64,000 bases of DNA, taken from assembly GCA_019802505.1 (NCBI GenBank), contig JAFMOC010000003.1:885001-949000 (forward strand), read 5' to 3'. Numbering within the stretch: the first letter of the stretch is position 1; every line of letters starts with the position of its first letter. The notes under the pieces were generated by a model, which was given only the letters and a program-made list of their open reading frames with translations, did not search any database and was not told the DNA's origin. Below, piece by piece: positions 46,801 through 59,100 of the stretch. This DNA is from Corydoras sp. C115. Taxonomy: Eukaryota > Chordata > Actinopteri > Siluriformes > Callichthyidae. Made by a program: the position numbers and the translations under genes.

Positions 46801-48522
46801 GACGACGCCAGACTACAGTCCTCAGGAGGCCTTCACAAATGCCATTACTGATCTCATCAGTGAACTGTCTCTGCTGGAGGAGAGATTTCGGGTAAGTCTA
46901 AAGGCCCTCATTGGTCAGGGGTGCTCTATGGCCAACCCTGTGTTCTGACCCCAACCGTCACATTGAGATTCTGTAATAAGTTGTTTTTATTGTTGGGTTA
47001 TATTTACATAATTTTAAGACCTTGTAACTACCTATTTGAGCAGTTTATATTTTAATTGTTTTAAAGTATATTTAAATTGTATTTTATATTTTCTGTTCCG
47101 GGGCGGCACGGTGGCTTAGTGGTTAGCACGTTCGCCTCTCAGCGCTAGGGATTCCCGGTTCGAATCCCCATCTGGGTGGAGTTTCCATGTTCTCCCCGTG
47201 TCTGCGTGGGTTTCCTCCGGGTTCTCCGGTTTCCTCCCACAGCCCAAAAACATGGATCAAGTCAATTGAATTCTCCAAATTGCCCCATATAGAGTGTGTC
47301 TGTGTGAGTGAGTGTGTGCCCAGCAATGGATTGGCGCCCTGTCCTGGGTGTATCTGCCCAGCGCCCGAGACGTTCTCCCCTGGATGGGCATGGGGAACCC
47401 CACTGCGACCTTAATAGAGGATAAAGCGGGAGATGATGAATGAATGAATTTTCTGTTCCTTTAAGAACATTGAAAACGTTCATTTCAAAGGTAACACTGT
47501 TAATTTCCAAGGTCACCAGGCTACAAAGTTTCCAAAGTTAAAATTAAGGGTTAAATTGTTTATTAAGGAGCCGAAGAGCGACGAGACGCGACATGAAGCC
47601 ATATGCTCTCTTTGATATTTTATGCAGCCAATGAGGTTTGTGTTCTGTTGTATACTAATTGTGTTTACATAAAGTTTACTACCTTTTCTAGTATTAAGGT
47701 GAATTGATATGTAATTGTGGTTCTAAGTCAAGATGTAGATTCATGTGATTAAACAAGCAAAGGATCATTCTTAAGATTAAGAGTTTACAATGTAGAAATT
47801 ACCGATTGTACATTTGTTTATGTAATTTATGTTACAGTTCTGGGCGGCACGGTGGCTTAGTGGTTAGCACGTTCGCCTCTCAGCGCTAGGGATTCCCGGT
47901 TCGAATCCCCATCTGGGTGGAGTTTCCATGTTCTCCCTGTGTCTGCGTGGGTTTCCTCTGGGTTCTCCGGTTTCCTCCCACAGCCCAAAAACATGGATCA
48001 AGTCAATTGAATTCTCCAAATTGTCCCATATAGAGTGTGTCTGTGTGAGTGAGTGTGTGCCCAGCGATAGATTTGGCGCCCTGTCCTGGGTGTATCTGCC
48101 CAGCACCCGAAACTTTCTCCCCTGGATGGGCATGGGGAACCCCACCGCGACCCTAATAGAGGATAAAGCGGAAGATAATGAATGAATGAATGAGTATTGC
48201 CAAGAATATTTGTGCTGTCGACTTTAAATCGGAGGGAGCTACAAACCTTCAATGGACCAGATGTTTGTTTTTTTATTCTAAATGAGCAAAATCATAGATT
48301 TCAAAGTTTGTAAATGTTTTTTTTTTTTTTTTTTTGTAATTTTAAATGTATTAGTAGAATTGGCTTTAGGAAAATATTAAAATTAATCTCTATAAGGAAT
48401 ATACTTGAGACTAAATAGAACAAATTAATTTATGATATAATTTAAAGTTTAATTACTTATTACGTATCATTTACTTTGAATTTCAGGTTGCCATCAAGGA
48501 CAAGCAGGAAGGGATTGAATAA
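43884..48522 (+). CDS. polr2j: RNA polymerase II subunit RPB11 (POLR2J), complete, four exons
   Basis: Exons 43884-43936, 46537-46626, 46717-46891 and 48487-48522 join to 354 nt, 117 aa, the same length as human POLR2J and nearly identical: MNAPPAFESFLLFEGEKK, ITITKDTKVPNACLFTLNKE, DHTLGNIIRSQLLKDPQVLF, AGYKVPHPLEHKIVIRVQTT, then the C-terminal helix ending VAIKDKQEGIE. RPB11 pairs with RPB3 to start RNA polymerase II assembly, like the bacterial alpha-subunit dimer; it acts in the nucleus. Donors are GTAAGT, GTAAGG and GTAAGT. Intron 1 carries a roughly 2 kb minisatellite and intron 3 two SINEs. A poly(A) signal AATAAA lies at about 48614-48619. The next gene, alkbh4, lies on the same strand 1.7 kb downstream. 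Confidence 0.98.
44285..46345. repeat. 16-bp minisatellite in polr2j intron 1
   Basis: About 2 kb of tandem 16-bp units in two main variants, ACCTGTCCACCCTCAG and ATCTCTCCACCTTTAG, which alternate in blocks. The right end (about 45960-46250) has longer variants with CCCCTGTCC or CCCTTGTCC. Open frames here (STLRP/VHPQTCPP) are repeat artefacts. Confidence 0.97.
47101..47449 (+). mobile_element. DANA-like SINE in polr2j intron 3
   Basis: Full length, TSD TTTTCTGTTCC. Confidence 0.92.
47842..48193 (+). mobile_element. DANA-like SINE in polr2j intron 3
   Basis: Full length; shares AGCCCAAAAACATGG with the neighbouring copy, against AGTCC in most others. Confidence 0.92.
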
Positions 48523-49275
48523 ATGGTCCATCTGTGATACTCTGCAAGATGTTCACTTTAGTCAGGACATCCTGGATGGAAGTGTTTGATTTAGGTGAAT
48601 TCTGTTATTTTTAAATAAATGAAAAATTTCCAGGAATTAAAAAAAGAAATGTTATCAGCATTTAGAACACAGTTCATCACAGAAACACAATGTACATGCA
48701 CTGATTCATAGTGGTTTTTCTGCAGAAATGCAGTTCAGTTGATCCTGATATTAATCAGTTCAGTTTGGTTCAAAATCTGCTAATCAGATTTTTTTTTTTT
48801 TTTTTTGTAAAATGCATATTGAAGTTCTATTTGGCATGAAGACTTTGAGTTAGTGTGCTGGGTCAGGTTTATAGATGTAACTTTAAGGGACTGAAACTTA
48901 AGCACATTAATTGTTAAATTAAATTGAATCTCAGATTTTTTTTTTATAATAATTTGATAAGTGACAGAGGGGATATTTACACATTGATACAAAAATAAGT
49001 GATCATGTTACTGTTATCAAAATTTTCACTTCTACTGTTTGAGTGTAAAACAAGAAATTATCCATGATTTTCATTTGACGGTAAACAAAACAGTATATAA
49101 TCTGTTGTACATAGATGACTTCCTTTCTTACTGTGTAATGCGTTTTTGCAGTTATGTGTTGTTTATTTGTGTTTTGTCATTAAAGGATTTTTGTACTAAA
49201 TTGTGCTCAACATATTGTCAGCATTTAAAGGCATTTGAACTCAAAAATACTTTTGTCTTAATTTATTTCAATCAA
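48523..49275 (+). other. polr2j 3' UTR and intergenic spacer
   Basis: Begins with the short polr2j 3' UTR and AATAAA at about 48614. The rest is AT-rich with T runs (48788-48806 and 48938-48947) and no recognised exon. Confidence 0.5.
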
Positions 49276-49605
49276 GGGGTGGCTTAGTGGTTAGCACGTT
49301 CGCCTCTAAGGGCTAGGGATTCCCGGTTCGAATCCCCATCTGGGTTGAGTTTCCATGTTCTACCCGTGTCCGCGTGGGTTTCATCCGGGTTCTCCGGTTT
49401 CCTCCCACAGTCCAAAAACATGGATCAAGTCAATGAGTTCTCCAAATTGCCCCATATAGAGTGTATTTGCGTGAGTAGCAATAGATTGGCATCCTGTACT
49501 GGGTGTATCTGCCCAGCGCCCGAAACGTTCTCCCCTGGATGGGCATGGGGAACCCCCCCGCGACTCTAATATATGATAAAGCGGAAGATAATGAATGGAT
49601 GGATA
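49276..49605 (+). mobile_element. DANA-like SINE
   Basis: Slightly 5'-shortened (starts GGGTGGCTTAG), TSD ATTTCAATCAA. Confidence 0.9.
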
Positions 49606-50220
49606 TTTCAATCAAAAAGAATGTTGCTAAACCCCAAAGACATTAGGAACGTCCTATTTAATTTTTTTTCCGTTAGCTTAAATGTCATAAAGATCTGTTG
49701 CATTTATACGAGTATACATATACTGTACACTAATTTCTATTGTTAGACCAATAAACAAATGCTGTGCCGACGTTTTGCAGAAAGTTAATGAGATTTTAAC
49801 AATATTGCTGTTAAAATTAAGCAATAATTACAATTGTGTGACATTGAGTCATCTTAAATGCTTGGTTTATGTGCTTAAATTAAAAATAAAGTTGCAATTC
49901 ATAATAAAGGTGGTGTTTTAGGTGTATTTTATGTTTTGGATTCGTTTTTAACAGCTTATTACAGTTAAAAATTCTGCCACCTAGCGTCGAGTGTAAGTAC
50001 TGTGTCCTTTGATCGGAAAGTCGAATGTCGAATAAGACGCTACGTTTACGTTTGTGTGGTTATTTAGCTTAACCACAAATATTAACGATAATCTTTTAAT
50101 TCTATATTTAGGAAACAGGCTGCAATCGGGTAAAGTATTCAGTTAAAAACACGGGGCCGGAACGCTTTCAGTGCTTAAGCTTCTGGAGGGAGATATTAGG
50201 ACGTTACAAACAGCAGCTTG
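49606..50220. other. alkbh4 upstream region
   Basis: AT-rich DNA between the last polr2j-side SINE and the alkbh4 start codon. No exon was recognised. The alkbh4 promoter and 5' UTR must lie here, probably in the less AT-rich stretch from about 49975. Confidence 0.4.
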
Positions 50221-53200
50221 ATGGCAGCTCAGGAGTTTATAAAATGTGGATGTAAAGGAATCAGAAGATGTTTAATATGCGAAAGAAACCAAGAGAAACA
50301 AGAGCCGCGGAAGCCGACAGAGTGTGTAAGTCATGCTTATAGCGTTTTATAGTGTGTGTGTATGTTTATGATCAGGAGTTATTAGCTGTAAACTGAATAT
50401 GCCAGTCATAAAGTGCTCCTGCACCTGGTTCTAGGTGTCATCCGTGGTTCTGATGTGTGTTTCTGCAGCTTCTTATTATGATTTCCTATATGATCCTGAA
50501 TCCCAGCTGGCTGTTCCAGTGGAAGGTAATGTTCAACCGGCCTTTTCCTTTCCTGGGGTGTTTGTGTGGAAGGACTTTGTCTCAGAAGAGGAGGAAACAG
50601 AGCTGGTGGCCAAAATGGACCTGAATGTGTGGAGAGAGTCGCAGTCAGGTCGCCGCAAACAGGTAGCAAAACAGTATTCCATCCATCCATCCATCATCTT
50701 CCGCTTTATCCTTGATTAGGGTTCCCCATGCCCATCCAGGGGAGAACGTTTCGGGCGCTGGGCAGATAGACCCAGGACAGGGTGCCAATCCATCGCTGGG
50801 CACACACTCACTCACACAGACACACTCTATATGGGGCAATTTGGAGAACTCAATTGACTTGATCCATGTTTTTGGACTGTGGGAGGAAACCGGAGAACCC
50901 GGAGGAAACCCACGTGGACACGGGGACAACATGGAAACTCCACCCAGATGGGGATTCCAACCGCTGAGAGGAGAACATGCTAACTACTAAACCACCGTGC
51001 CGCCCCCACCTTGTAAGTCGCTTTGGATAAAAGCATCTGCTAAATGCCCAAATGTAAATGTAATGTAATCCTTGAACATGGATTAAGTAACAAGCGAAAA
51101 TGAAGGTGTTAGGGTGCTATATCGCTCCAGTGAGGATTGTCGCCTGGCGATTCCACCTCACCGAGGAGCTAATTCTCATTCTGTGGCGTTCACCACTGCA
51201 ACATGGTGGAACGATCTTCCCAACTCTGTCCGTAAGGCAGAATCTCTAAACAGTTTTAAGAAACTACTGAAGACGCATCTATTTAACAAATACCTGTTAT
51301 AAAAAAAAATAAAAATAAAAAAAAAAAAGGGGGGGGGGGCGCAGCTTCGAATAACAATCAGGTTTGATGAACTTACAGTATAGTTGGTTTTCTCCATGGC
51401 TTCTGACTTGTGGTGTTCTCATTTGTAAGTCGCTTTGGATAAAAGCGTCTGCTAAATGACTAAATGTAAATGTAAATGTAATGTAATGCTATGACGAATT
51501 GAAAAGGATTTTCAAATGAAAAGTATGTTTTGCAAAGTTTAAGAGAAACAATACGTTGGAATTATTAGCTTTATGGAATATAATAATGATAGTTTATTGG
51601 TCATAATTCATGTGGCGTTTTCGTTGTGGCGAGAAGACGGACATAAATTACTTGACTTGAAATTGACTTGATCCATGTTTTTGGACTGTGGGAGGAAACC
51701 GGAGAACCCGGAGGAAACCCACGCAGACACGGTGAGAACATGGAAACTCCACCCAGATGGGGATTCGAACCGGGAATCCCTAGCGCTGAAAGGTGACCGC
51801 TGAGAGGTGACCGCTGACCACTAAGCCACCGTGCTGCCCTCAAAACATTTTATAATCCGTTTTATATTACTTTAATTATTGTCCATGTTTTTAGTTCCAC
51901 TTAGTGTGAAGCTGGACTTTGTGGTTCCACAGTTCCAGACTGTAGTCCATCTGTTTCTGGACTACAGTACATACTGTGTTAGTCCCCTTTACTCTGTTCT
52001 AATGCTCAGGACCCCAATAGTAGCACCACAGAGCAGGGGTTATTTGGTCGGTGCATTATTCCTACTCCAGCAGTGTCACTGAGGTGTTTAAATAAAAATA
52101 CAAATGAAGTTCTGCTGAACTAAAACCCCCTCACCGCATCAGTATCACTGCAGAACTGACAATAAACAATCCACCACCCAAATGATACCTGTTCTGTGAT
52201 TATCCTGACCAACAGGGGACTAACAAAAATAAAGAAAAAAGATGGACTTAATTGTAAAACTACAAAGTTCTATCTATATTGTGAGTGAAGAAAATATGTA
52301 GATAGCAAGAAGGGGCTGTGTTCAAACTTTTGACTGGCATGGTATCTGTTTTTAAAGTCAATATTCTTGCTACAATGGCATAGTTAAATTTTGGCAGTGC
52401 TTGGTTGAAACAACACTGGCTTCTGGTCTGTTTCTCATTACCGTTTTCACATCGGGATTTAACTCTGCATCTGGATGCTACTTCACAGGTACTGCAGATT
52501 GCTTAAGTATATTCATTCCTTTTTCATTCATTATCTCCCGCTTTATCCTCTATTAGGGTCGCGGGGGGGTTCCCCATGCCCATCCAGGGGAGAACGTCTC
52601 GGGCGCTGGGCAGATAGACCCAGGACAGGGTGCCAATCCATCGCTGGGCACACACTCCCTCACACAGACACACTCTATATGGGGCAATTTTGAGAATTCA
52701 ATTGACTTGATCCATGTTTTTGGACTGTGGGAGGAAACCGGAGAACCTGGAGGAAACCCACGCAGACACGGGGAGAAGCATGGAAACTCCACCCAGATGG
52801 GGATTCGAACCGGGAATCCCTAGCACTGAGAGGCGAACGTGCTAACCACTAAACCACCGTGCCGCCGCGATCAAGTCAATTGAATTCTCAAAATTGCCCC
52901 ATATAGAGTGTGTCTTCCCCATGCCCATCCAGGGGAGAACGTCTCGGGCGCCGGGCAGATAGACCCAGGACAGGGCGCCAATCCATCGCTGGGCACACAC
53001 TCCCTCACACAGACACACTCTATATGGGACAATTTTGAGAATTCAATTGACTTGATCCATGTTTTTGGACTGTGGGAGGAAACCGGAGAACCCGGAGGAA
53101 ACCCACGTGGACACGGGGAGAGCATGGAAACTCCACCCAGATGGGGATTCGAACCGGGAATCCCTAGTGCTGAGAGGCGACCGTGCTAACCACTATATTA

Positions 53201-53870
53201 GTATATTGAGTTTTAATTTACAGCAAAAAAATATACATTTAATAATTATGAAATCACTTAAAAGAAAATGTACAACATAGGAGTCTTTAAATGGCTAAAA
53301 ATTAAGGTTTGTGATTTTTATCTTGTAATTCCTCTTATCTGATTTTTTTAGGACTTCGGACCCAAAGTAAACTTTAAGAAGAAGCGTGTTCGTCTGGGTG
53401 GTTTCAGCGGCCTTCCCTCTAATAGCTGTACGTTAGTGGACAGGATGAGTGAAAAGCCTCAGCTGGCTGGATTTCGGCCGGTGGAGCAATGCAACCTGGA
53501 GTACACACCTGAACGCGGCTCCGCCATCGACCCTCACTTTGATGACCACTGGCTATGGGGGGAACGTTTAGTTACACTCAATCTGCTCTCCTCTACCATC
53601 ATCACCATGAGTTTGGATCAGGGCAGCGGAGACATGGATGGGAGTGAGGTCAGGGTAGCTGTAAACGTGCCGAGGAGGTCGTTGATTTTGCTGTATGGAG
53701 ATGCAAGGTATCGATGGAAACATGCCATTCACAGAGAGCACATTCACAGCAGGAGGGTGTGCAGCACTTTCAGAGAGCTGAGCCCTGAGTTCATGCTTGG
53801 TGGAGAGCAAGAGCAGCTGGGAGCTGAGCTGCTGGACATCGCTCTACTCTTTAAAGGGGCTCCTGTATAA
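50221..53870 (+). CDS. alkbh4: Alpha-ketoglutarate-dependent dioxygenase ALKBH4, three exons
   Basis: Exon 1 50221-50323 (MAAQEFIKCGCKGIRRCLIC), exon 2 50469-50662 (to SQSGRRKQ), exon 3 53352-53870 (from DFGPKVNFKKKRV; stop TAA 53868-53870): 816 nt, 271 aa; human is about 302. Fe(II)-binding residues are visible as the H-x-D of IDPHFDDHWLWGERL and the distal His in WKHAIHREHI; the conserved RRVC-TFREL arginine motif follows. FRPVEQCNLEYTPERGSAID matches human ALKBH4 closely. The CGCKG..CLIC N-terminal cysteines are typical of ALKBH4. Reported roles are demethylation of actin K84me1 and a proposed 6mA activity. The exon 1/2 junction is the weak point: phase and human alignment favour donor GT at 50324, while the stronger GTAAGT begins at 50326 and would need an upstream acceptor near 50434. 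Poly(A) signal at about 54005-54010. Intron 2 holds SINEs and L2 tails. Confidence 0.93.
50679..51004 (-). mobile_element. DANA-like SINE in alkbh4 intron 2
   Basis: Inserted about 16 bp after the exon 2 donor. Lacks the GGGTCGCGG block and part of box B. Confidence 0.88.
51008..51069 (+). mobile_element. L2-type LINE tail
   Basis: TTGTAAGTCGCTTTGGATAA followed by AAGCATCTGCTAAATG. Confidence 0.8.
51114..51482 (+). mobile_element. L2-type LINE 3' end with ORF2 C-terminus
   Basis: Plus strand reads SVAFTTATWWNDLPNSVRKA and LNSFKKLLKTHLFNKYLL then a stop: the usual C-terminus of CR1/L2-clade reverse transcriptase ORFs. It is followed by an A/G-rich stretch and the conserved tail. Confidence 0.85.
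51651..51838 (-). mobile_element. DANA-like SINE, head half
   Basis: From TTGACTTGAAATTGACTTGA to CCACCGTGCTGCC; a short GACCGCTGAGAGGT duplication lies near box A. Confidence 0.86.
52523..52866 (-). mobile_element. DANA-like SINE in alkbh4 intron 2
   Basis: Full length; abuts the composite at 52867-53197. Confidence 0.9.
52867..53197 (-). mobile_element. DANA-like SINE composite
   Basis: About 48 bp of plus-strand body (GATCAAGTCAATTGAATTCT...) is fused to a minus-strand copy lacking its tail (from CCCCATGCCCATCCAGG). The flanks TATATTAGTATATT and AAGTATATTCATT suggest a shared target. Confidence 0.83.
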
Positions 53871-54123
53871 TGTTTTTGTTGTTTTATGGCCACTGTATAT
53901 CTGAAAAGTTGAACTTCGTAATCACTCGCTTTTTATAAAAGTAGTATTGTTTTCTCAGATAAAAATTGACATTATTATTTTTTCAAATATTAACGTTAAA
54001 TATTAATAAATTGTGATTTTATTAAAACAATTAAAAGCTGTTCTGTTGTACCATGTGTTTAAAAAAATGGCTGACATTAATAAGGTAAATCATTTTCTTT
54101 ATTTTTTTTATAAATTATTTGTT

Positions 54124-54487
54124 GGCGGCAAGGTGGCTTAGTGGTTAGCACGTTCGCCTCTCAGCGCTAGAGATTCCCGGTTCGAATCCCCATCTGGGCG
54201 GAGTTTCCATGTTCTCCCCGTGTCCGCATGGGTTTCCTCCGGGTTCTCTGGTTTCCTCCCACAGTCCAAAAAAACATGGATCAAGTCAATTGAGTTCTCC
54301 AAATTGCCCCATATAGAGTGTGTCTGTGTGAGTGAGTGTGTACCCAGCGATAGATCGGCGTCCTGTCCTGGGTGTATCTGCCCAGCGCCTGAATCATTCT
54401 CCCCTGGATGGGCATGGGGACTCCCCCCCCCCCCCCCCCCCCCGCGACCCTAGTAAAGGATAAAGCGGAAGATAATGGATGGATGGC
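54124..54487 (+). mobile_element. DANA-like SINE, first of a third duplicated array
   Basis: Full length with a C run of about 21 at 54423-54443; followed by the unique segment GGTGATGAAATTTGACAT. Confidence 0.9.
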
Positions 54488-54517
54488 TGGTGATGAAATT
54501 TGACATATAAAATGAAG

Positions 54518-54858
54518 GGCGGCACGGTGGCTTAGTGGTTAGCACGTTCGCCTCTCAGCGCTAGGGATTCCCGGTTCGAATCCCAATCTGGGTGGAGTTT
54601 CCATGTTCTCCCCGTGTCCGCATGGGTTTCCTCCGGATTCTCCGGTTTCCTCCCACAATCCAAAAACATGGATCAAGTCAATTGAGTTCTCCAAAATTGC
54701 CCCATATAGAGTGTGTCTGTGTGAGTGAGTGTGTGCCCAGCGATGGATTGGCACCCTGTCCTGGGTCTATCTGCCCAGCGCCTGAAACGTTCTTCCCTGG
54801 ATGGGCATGGGGAACCCCCACGACCCTAATAGAGGATAAAGCGGAAGATGATGGATGG
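54518..54858 (+). mobile_element. DANA-like SINE, middle of the array
   Basis: Flanked on both sides by the same roughly 30-bp unique segment (CTGGTGATGAAATTTGACAT...AATGAAG). Confidence 0.9.
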
Positions 54859-54888
54859 CTGGTGATGAAATTTGACATTTAAAATGAA

Positions 54889-55276
54889 GGGCGGCACGGT
54901 GGCTTAGTGGTTAGCACGTTCGCCTCTCGCCTCACTAGGAATTCCCGGTTCGAATCCCCATCTGGGTGGAGTTTCCATGTTCTCCCCGTGTCCTCGTGGG
55001 TTTCCTCCGGGTTCTCCGGTTTCCTCCCACAGTCCAAACATGGATCAAGTCAATTGAGTTCTCCAAATTGCCCCATATAGAGTGTGTTTGTGTGAGTGAG
55101 TGTGTGCCCAGCAATAGACAGCATCCCTGTCCTGGGTCTATTTGCCCAGGGCCCAAGACGTTCAGTCCCTTGAGGATCAAGACCTCCATTGGGCACGCCA
55201 TTACACTCATGAACAGGACTAAAAACCCCCCCCCCCCTCAACAAGTCCCCCCGCGACCCTAATAGAGGATAAAGCG
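54889..55276 (+). mobile_element. DANA-like SINE, last of the array, scrambled 3' half
   Basis: Head intact. About 85 bp near 55164-55250 do not match other copies (TTGAGGATCAAGACC...AACAGGACTAAAAA) before the normal CGCGACCCTAATAGAGG end. Confidence 0.86.
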
Positions 55277-55318
55277 GACTTTAGATAAATACAATGCAAT
55301 GCACAATTATAAAAATGA

Positions 55319-55704
55319 TGCAGCACGGTGGTTAGTGGTTAGCATGTTCTGTGTCTCATATGCGCTAGGGATTACCGGTTCGTATCCCCATCTGGGTGGA
55401 GTTTCCATGTTCTCCCCATGTCCGCGTGGGTTTCCTCATTTTTGGTTCTCCGGTTTCCTCCCAAAGTCCAAAAACGATATTCGATGGATCAAGTCAATTG
55501 AATTCTCCAAAATTGCCCCATATAGAGTGTGTCTGTGTGAGTGAGTGTGTGCCCAGCGATGGATTGGCGTTTAGAAACCCTGGTCAGTGGGTCTGTCTGC
55601 CCAGTACCCGAGATGTTTCTCCCCTGAGGATGGGCATGGGGAACCCCACCGCGACCCTAATAGAGGATAAAAGCGGGAGATAATGAATGAATGAATGAAT
55701 GAAT
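55319..55704 (+). mobile_element. DANA-like SINE with several short insertions
   Basis: Extra bases at about 55350 (GTGTCTCATAT), 55437 (ATTTTTGG) and 55476 (GATATTCGA) compared with other copies; tail (TGAA)n. Confidence 0.88.
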
Positions 55705-55779
55705 AAATAAAAATGAAGTTGGTTTGTTAGTTTATTTGTTTGGCCTGTAGGTGGAGCTGTGTTCATGCCCACACTCAAG

Positions 55780-55852
55780 ATGGCGATGCTTCACTGCTTC
55801 ACGAGGTCAAGTTTAATACAGTTTCCCGGGAAAAAAGTTAGAACCAGATTAG
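55780..55852 (+). promoter_or_regulatory. Probable non-coding first exon of lrwd1 carrying an upstream ATG
   Basis: An ATG at 55780 opens a frame (MAMLHCFTRSSLIQF...) that runs to a strong donor AG/GTAAGC at 55852/55853. An acceptor CACAG at 56157-56161 lies just before the lrwd1 ATG. Spliced together, the upstream frame would overlap the lrwd1 start out of frame. It could instead be the start of an alternative transcript. Confidence 0.4.
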
Positions 55853-56174
55853 GTAAGCGTTTATAAACTGTCCGCGCATATCGATGACATAAATCTATAT
55901 TACAATCACTTCACAGTTTATTTGTAGGACAGTGGTGTTGTATGATGTTGTGTTTGTTGTGGGTTGCCCGTTGATTCGTGGCGGCTGAGGTTCCGCCGCA
56001 GCAGGAGGTTCCATCACTGAGGTGTTAAGTTGTCAGTCGTTTCAGAAGCATTTTAATGCAAATAGCTCTGAAACTCTCCAATAGTATCAATTTACAATGA
56101 GCGGCACCGCTATTTAAAAGCAACCCATAAAGCCTTAAACCTCCCGTGTGTGTGTTCACAGCAGCTGCGCCATC

Positions 56175-59100
56175 ATGGAGAAGATCACTGAGAAGATCCT
56201 GCTGGAGAGAAGTTCCACGAAATCCAGCACACTGGAACAAATCACAAGTTTGAAGTAAGATCAGTATTATTTTAAAAACTTATTTATACATTCAGTAAAG
56301 CAGGATGATGTAACAGTGCCGTCTTGACATCATAGATAGATAGAATACATTATCAATCCTTAAGGAAATTTAGCAGCCAGTAGCAGTAACATCCATCCAT
56401 CCATTATCTTCCGCTTTATCCTCTATTAGGGTCGTGGTGGGGTTCCCATGCCCATCCAGGGGAGAACGTTTCGGGCGCTGGGCAGATAGACCCAGGACAG
56501 GGCGCCAATCCATCGCTGGGCACACACTCACTCACACAGACACACTCTATATGGGGCAATTTTGGAGAATTCAATTGACTTGATCCATGTTTTTGGACTG
56601 TGGGAGGAAACCGGAGAACCCGGAGGAAACCCACGTGGACACGGGGAGAACATGGAAACTCCACCCAGATGGGGATTCGAACCGGGAATCCCTAGTGCAG
56701 AGAGGCGAACATGCTAACCACTAAGCCACTGTGCCGCCCGTAGCAGTAACAGTACAATAAAATAAACACTTTTAATAGAGGGAATGAATTAAAAAAATAT
56801 ATTTACATTTACAGGGCGGCACGGTGGCTTAGTGGTAAGCACGTTCGCCTCTCAGCGCTAGGGATTCCTGGTTCGAATCCCAATCTGGGTGGAGTTTCCA
56901 TGTTCTCCCCGTGTTCTCGTGGGTTTCCTCCCACAGTCCAAAAACATGGATCAATACATTGCTCATTTGTTCAATTTGGATCTTTTTATAGGCCATGGTT
57001 ACAAACCTGATAGATAGAAAATGGCTGGGTGTGCATGTGTATGGAAATGATAGGATATTTTTATGGTTATTATATAATTATGTTTTAACTTGGCTCAAAC
57101 TTTGTCAACTTAGTTTCAAACTTAGTTCAAAAAGTTGTAAATTTCCCCTACTGTGGGACCAATAAAGGATTATCTTATCTTATTAAACTGATGGGGCTCT
57201 GGCATTTCTCTTTTGAACCTATAAGTTTAGAATATACGTTTCATTCATTCATTCATTATCTTCCGCTTTATCCACTATTAGGGTCGCGGTGGGGTTCCCC
57301 ATTCCCATCCAGGGGAGAACGTATTGGGCGCTGGGCAGATACACCCAGGACAGGGTGCCAACCTATCGCTGGGCACACACTCACTCACACACACACTCTA
57401 CATGGGGCAATTTGGAGAACTCAATTAACTTGATCCATGTTTTTGGACTGTGGGAGGAAACCGGAGAACCCGGAGGAAACCCACGCGGACACGGGGAGAA
57501 CATGGAAACTCCACCTAGATGGGGATTCGAACCGGGAATCCCTAGCGCTGAGAGGCGAACGTGCTAACCACTAAGCCATCGCCCAGAATTTACGATTGAA
57601 ATACAAAATTTTTTATCCACATTATTTTGTAAATGTTCTGTTTTATAGTTGTCCATACTTGCTTGTTTTTAAGAATGGAAAAAAGTTTCAAAAACACCAT
57701 AAACGATATATCAATATCAGAAACTATCATCTAACTTGACATTATTTCACTCTCCTCATTATAGTCTTGCTGCTATGAGGTTAAAGAGTAATGACCTATC
57801 TGTGGCGCTGTGGAATAAACTCACCGGACTGAGGGAACTCGATCTAAGTGGAAACATGCTGCAAAAGTTGCCTGCTGGTCTCTGCCTTCCGTGTTTAAGG
57901 ATACTAAACTTATCAAATAATGAAATGGAGGACATCATCTCACTTAAAAGTTTGAGTAACCTGGAGGAGTTGCACCTTGAAGACAATCTCTACCTCACTG
58001 TAAGAGTCTCCCGAATTTCATTTGTTCTTAACTTTTATATGTTCTCTGCCTCAAAGAACAAGACCAAAGTCTCAAATTGTATTATATTTTTTTCAGGTGA
58101 GTGATGAACACAAGATGATGTTCCTGTTGCCCAATTTGAGAATGTTAAATGGGAAGGACATCAGCTCGACAGCTAACCACATTCGTTATGTCAACAGTGA
58201 GATTCTTAAAAAGAGGGTAAGTCTTAATTTAATTTATATGTTGAAAATCAGATAGTTTGTGTGCGTATACAGTTTGTACATGCTAGTGATGTTGCTTTTA
58301 TCTAAAAATGCATACTGTTTATAGCGTCATTAATTTATTCATTGGGATCCTGTTTAAAACATTATAAGGGTTATAAGATAAGATAGACCTTTATTTGTCC
58401 CTCACTGGGGGACAAATTCACATTCTCAGCAGCAAGTTACATTAGAAATGAGGTGAAAAAGGTATTTAGTATTTAGAATGAAAATTTAAAAACTAGGAAC
58501 ATTCATTTATTCATTATCTCCCGCTTTATCCTCTATTAGGGTCGCAGTGGGGTTCCCCATGCCCATCCAGGGGAGAACGTCTCGGGCGCTGGGCAGACAG
58601 ACCCAGGACAGGGCGCCAATCCATCACTGGGCACACACTCACTCACACAAACACACTCTATATGGGGCAATTTTGAGAATTCAATTGACTTGATCCATGT
58701 TTTTGGACTTTGGGAGGAAACCGGAGAACCCGAAGGAAACCCATGCAGACACGGGGAGAACATGGAAACTCCACCCAGGTGGGGATTTGAACCGGGAATC
58801 CCTAGTGCTGAGAGGCGAACGTGCTAACCACTAAGCCACCGTGCCGCCCTAACTAGGAACATTTAAATAGAAATAGAACTCTATATATACACACAATAAA
58901 TTCTAAGTACACACAATAAATTCTGTGTATACATGCTATTTCACTGACTCTGGCATACAGAACCATTTCTGGATCTTCCCCCTCCTACCTTCACTCTATC
59001 TTTTCAAAATACACTCCGACTCGTTCACTTTGCTCCAGTGATGATCGCCGCCTGGCGATTCCACCTCACCGAGGAGTTAATTCTCACTCCGTGGCGTTCA

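Noticed and set aside
51176..51397. Antisense frame containing FFFFIFIFFYNRYLLNRCVFSS
   Set aside because: It is the reverse reading of the L2 LINE 3' end; the sense strand carries the recognisable LINE ORF2 C-terminus.
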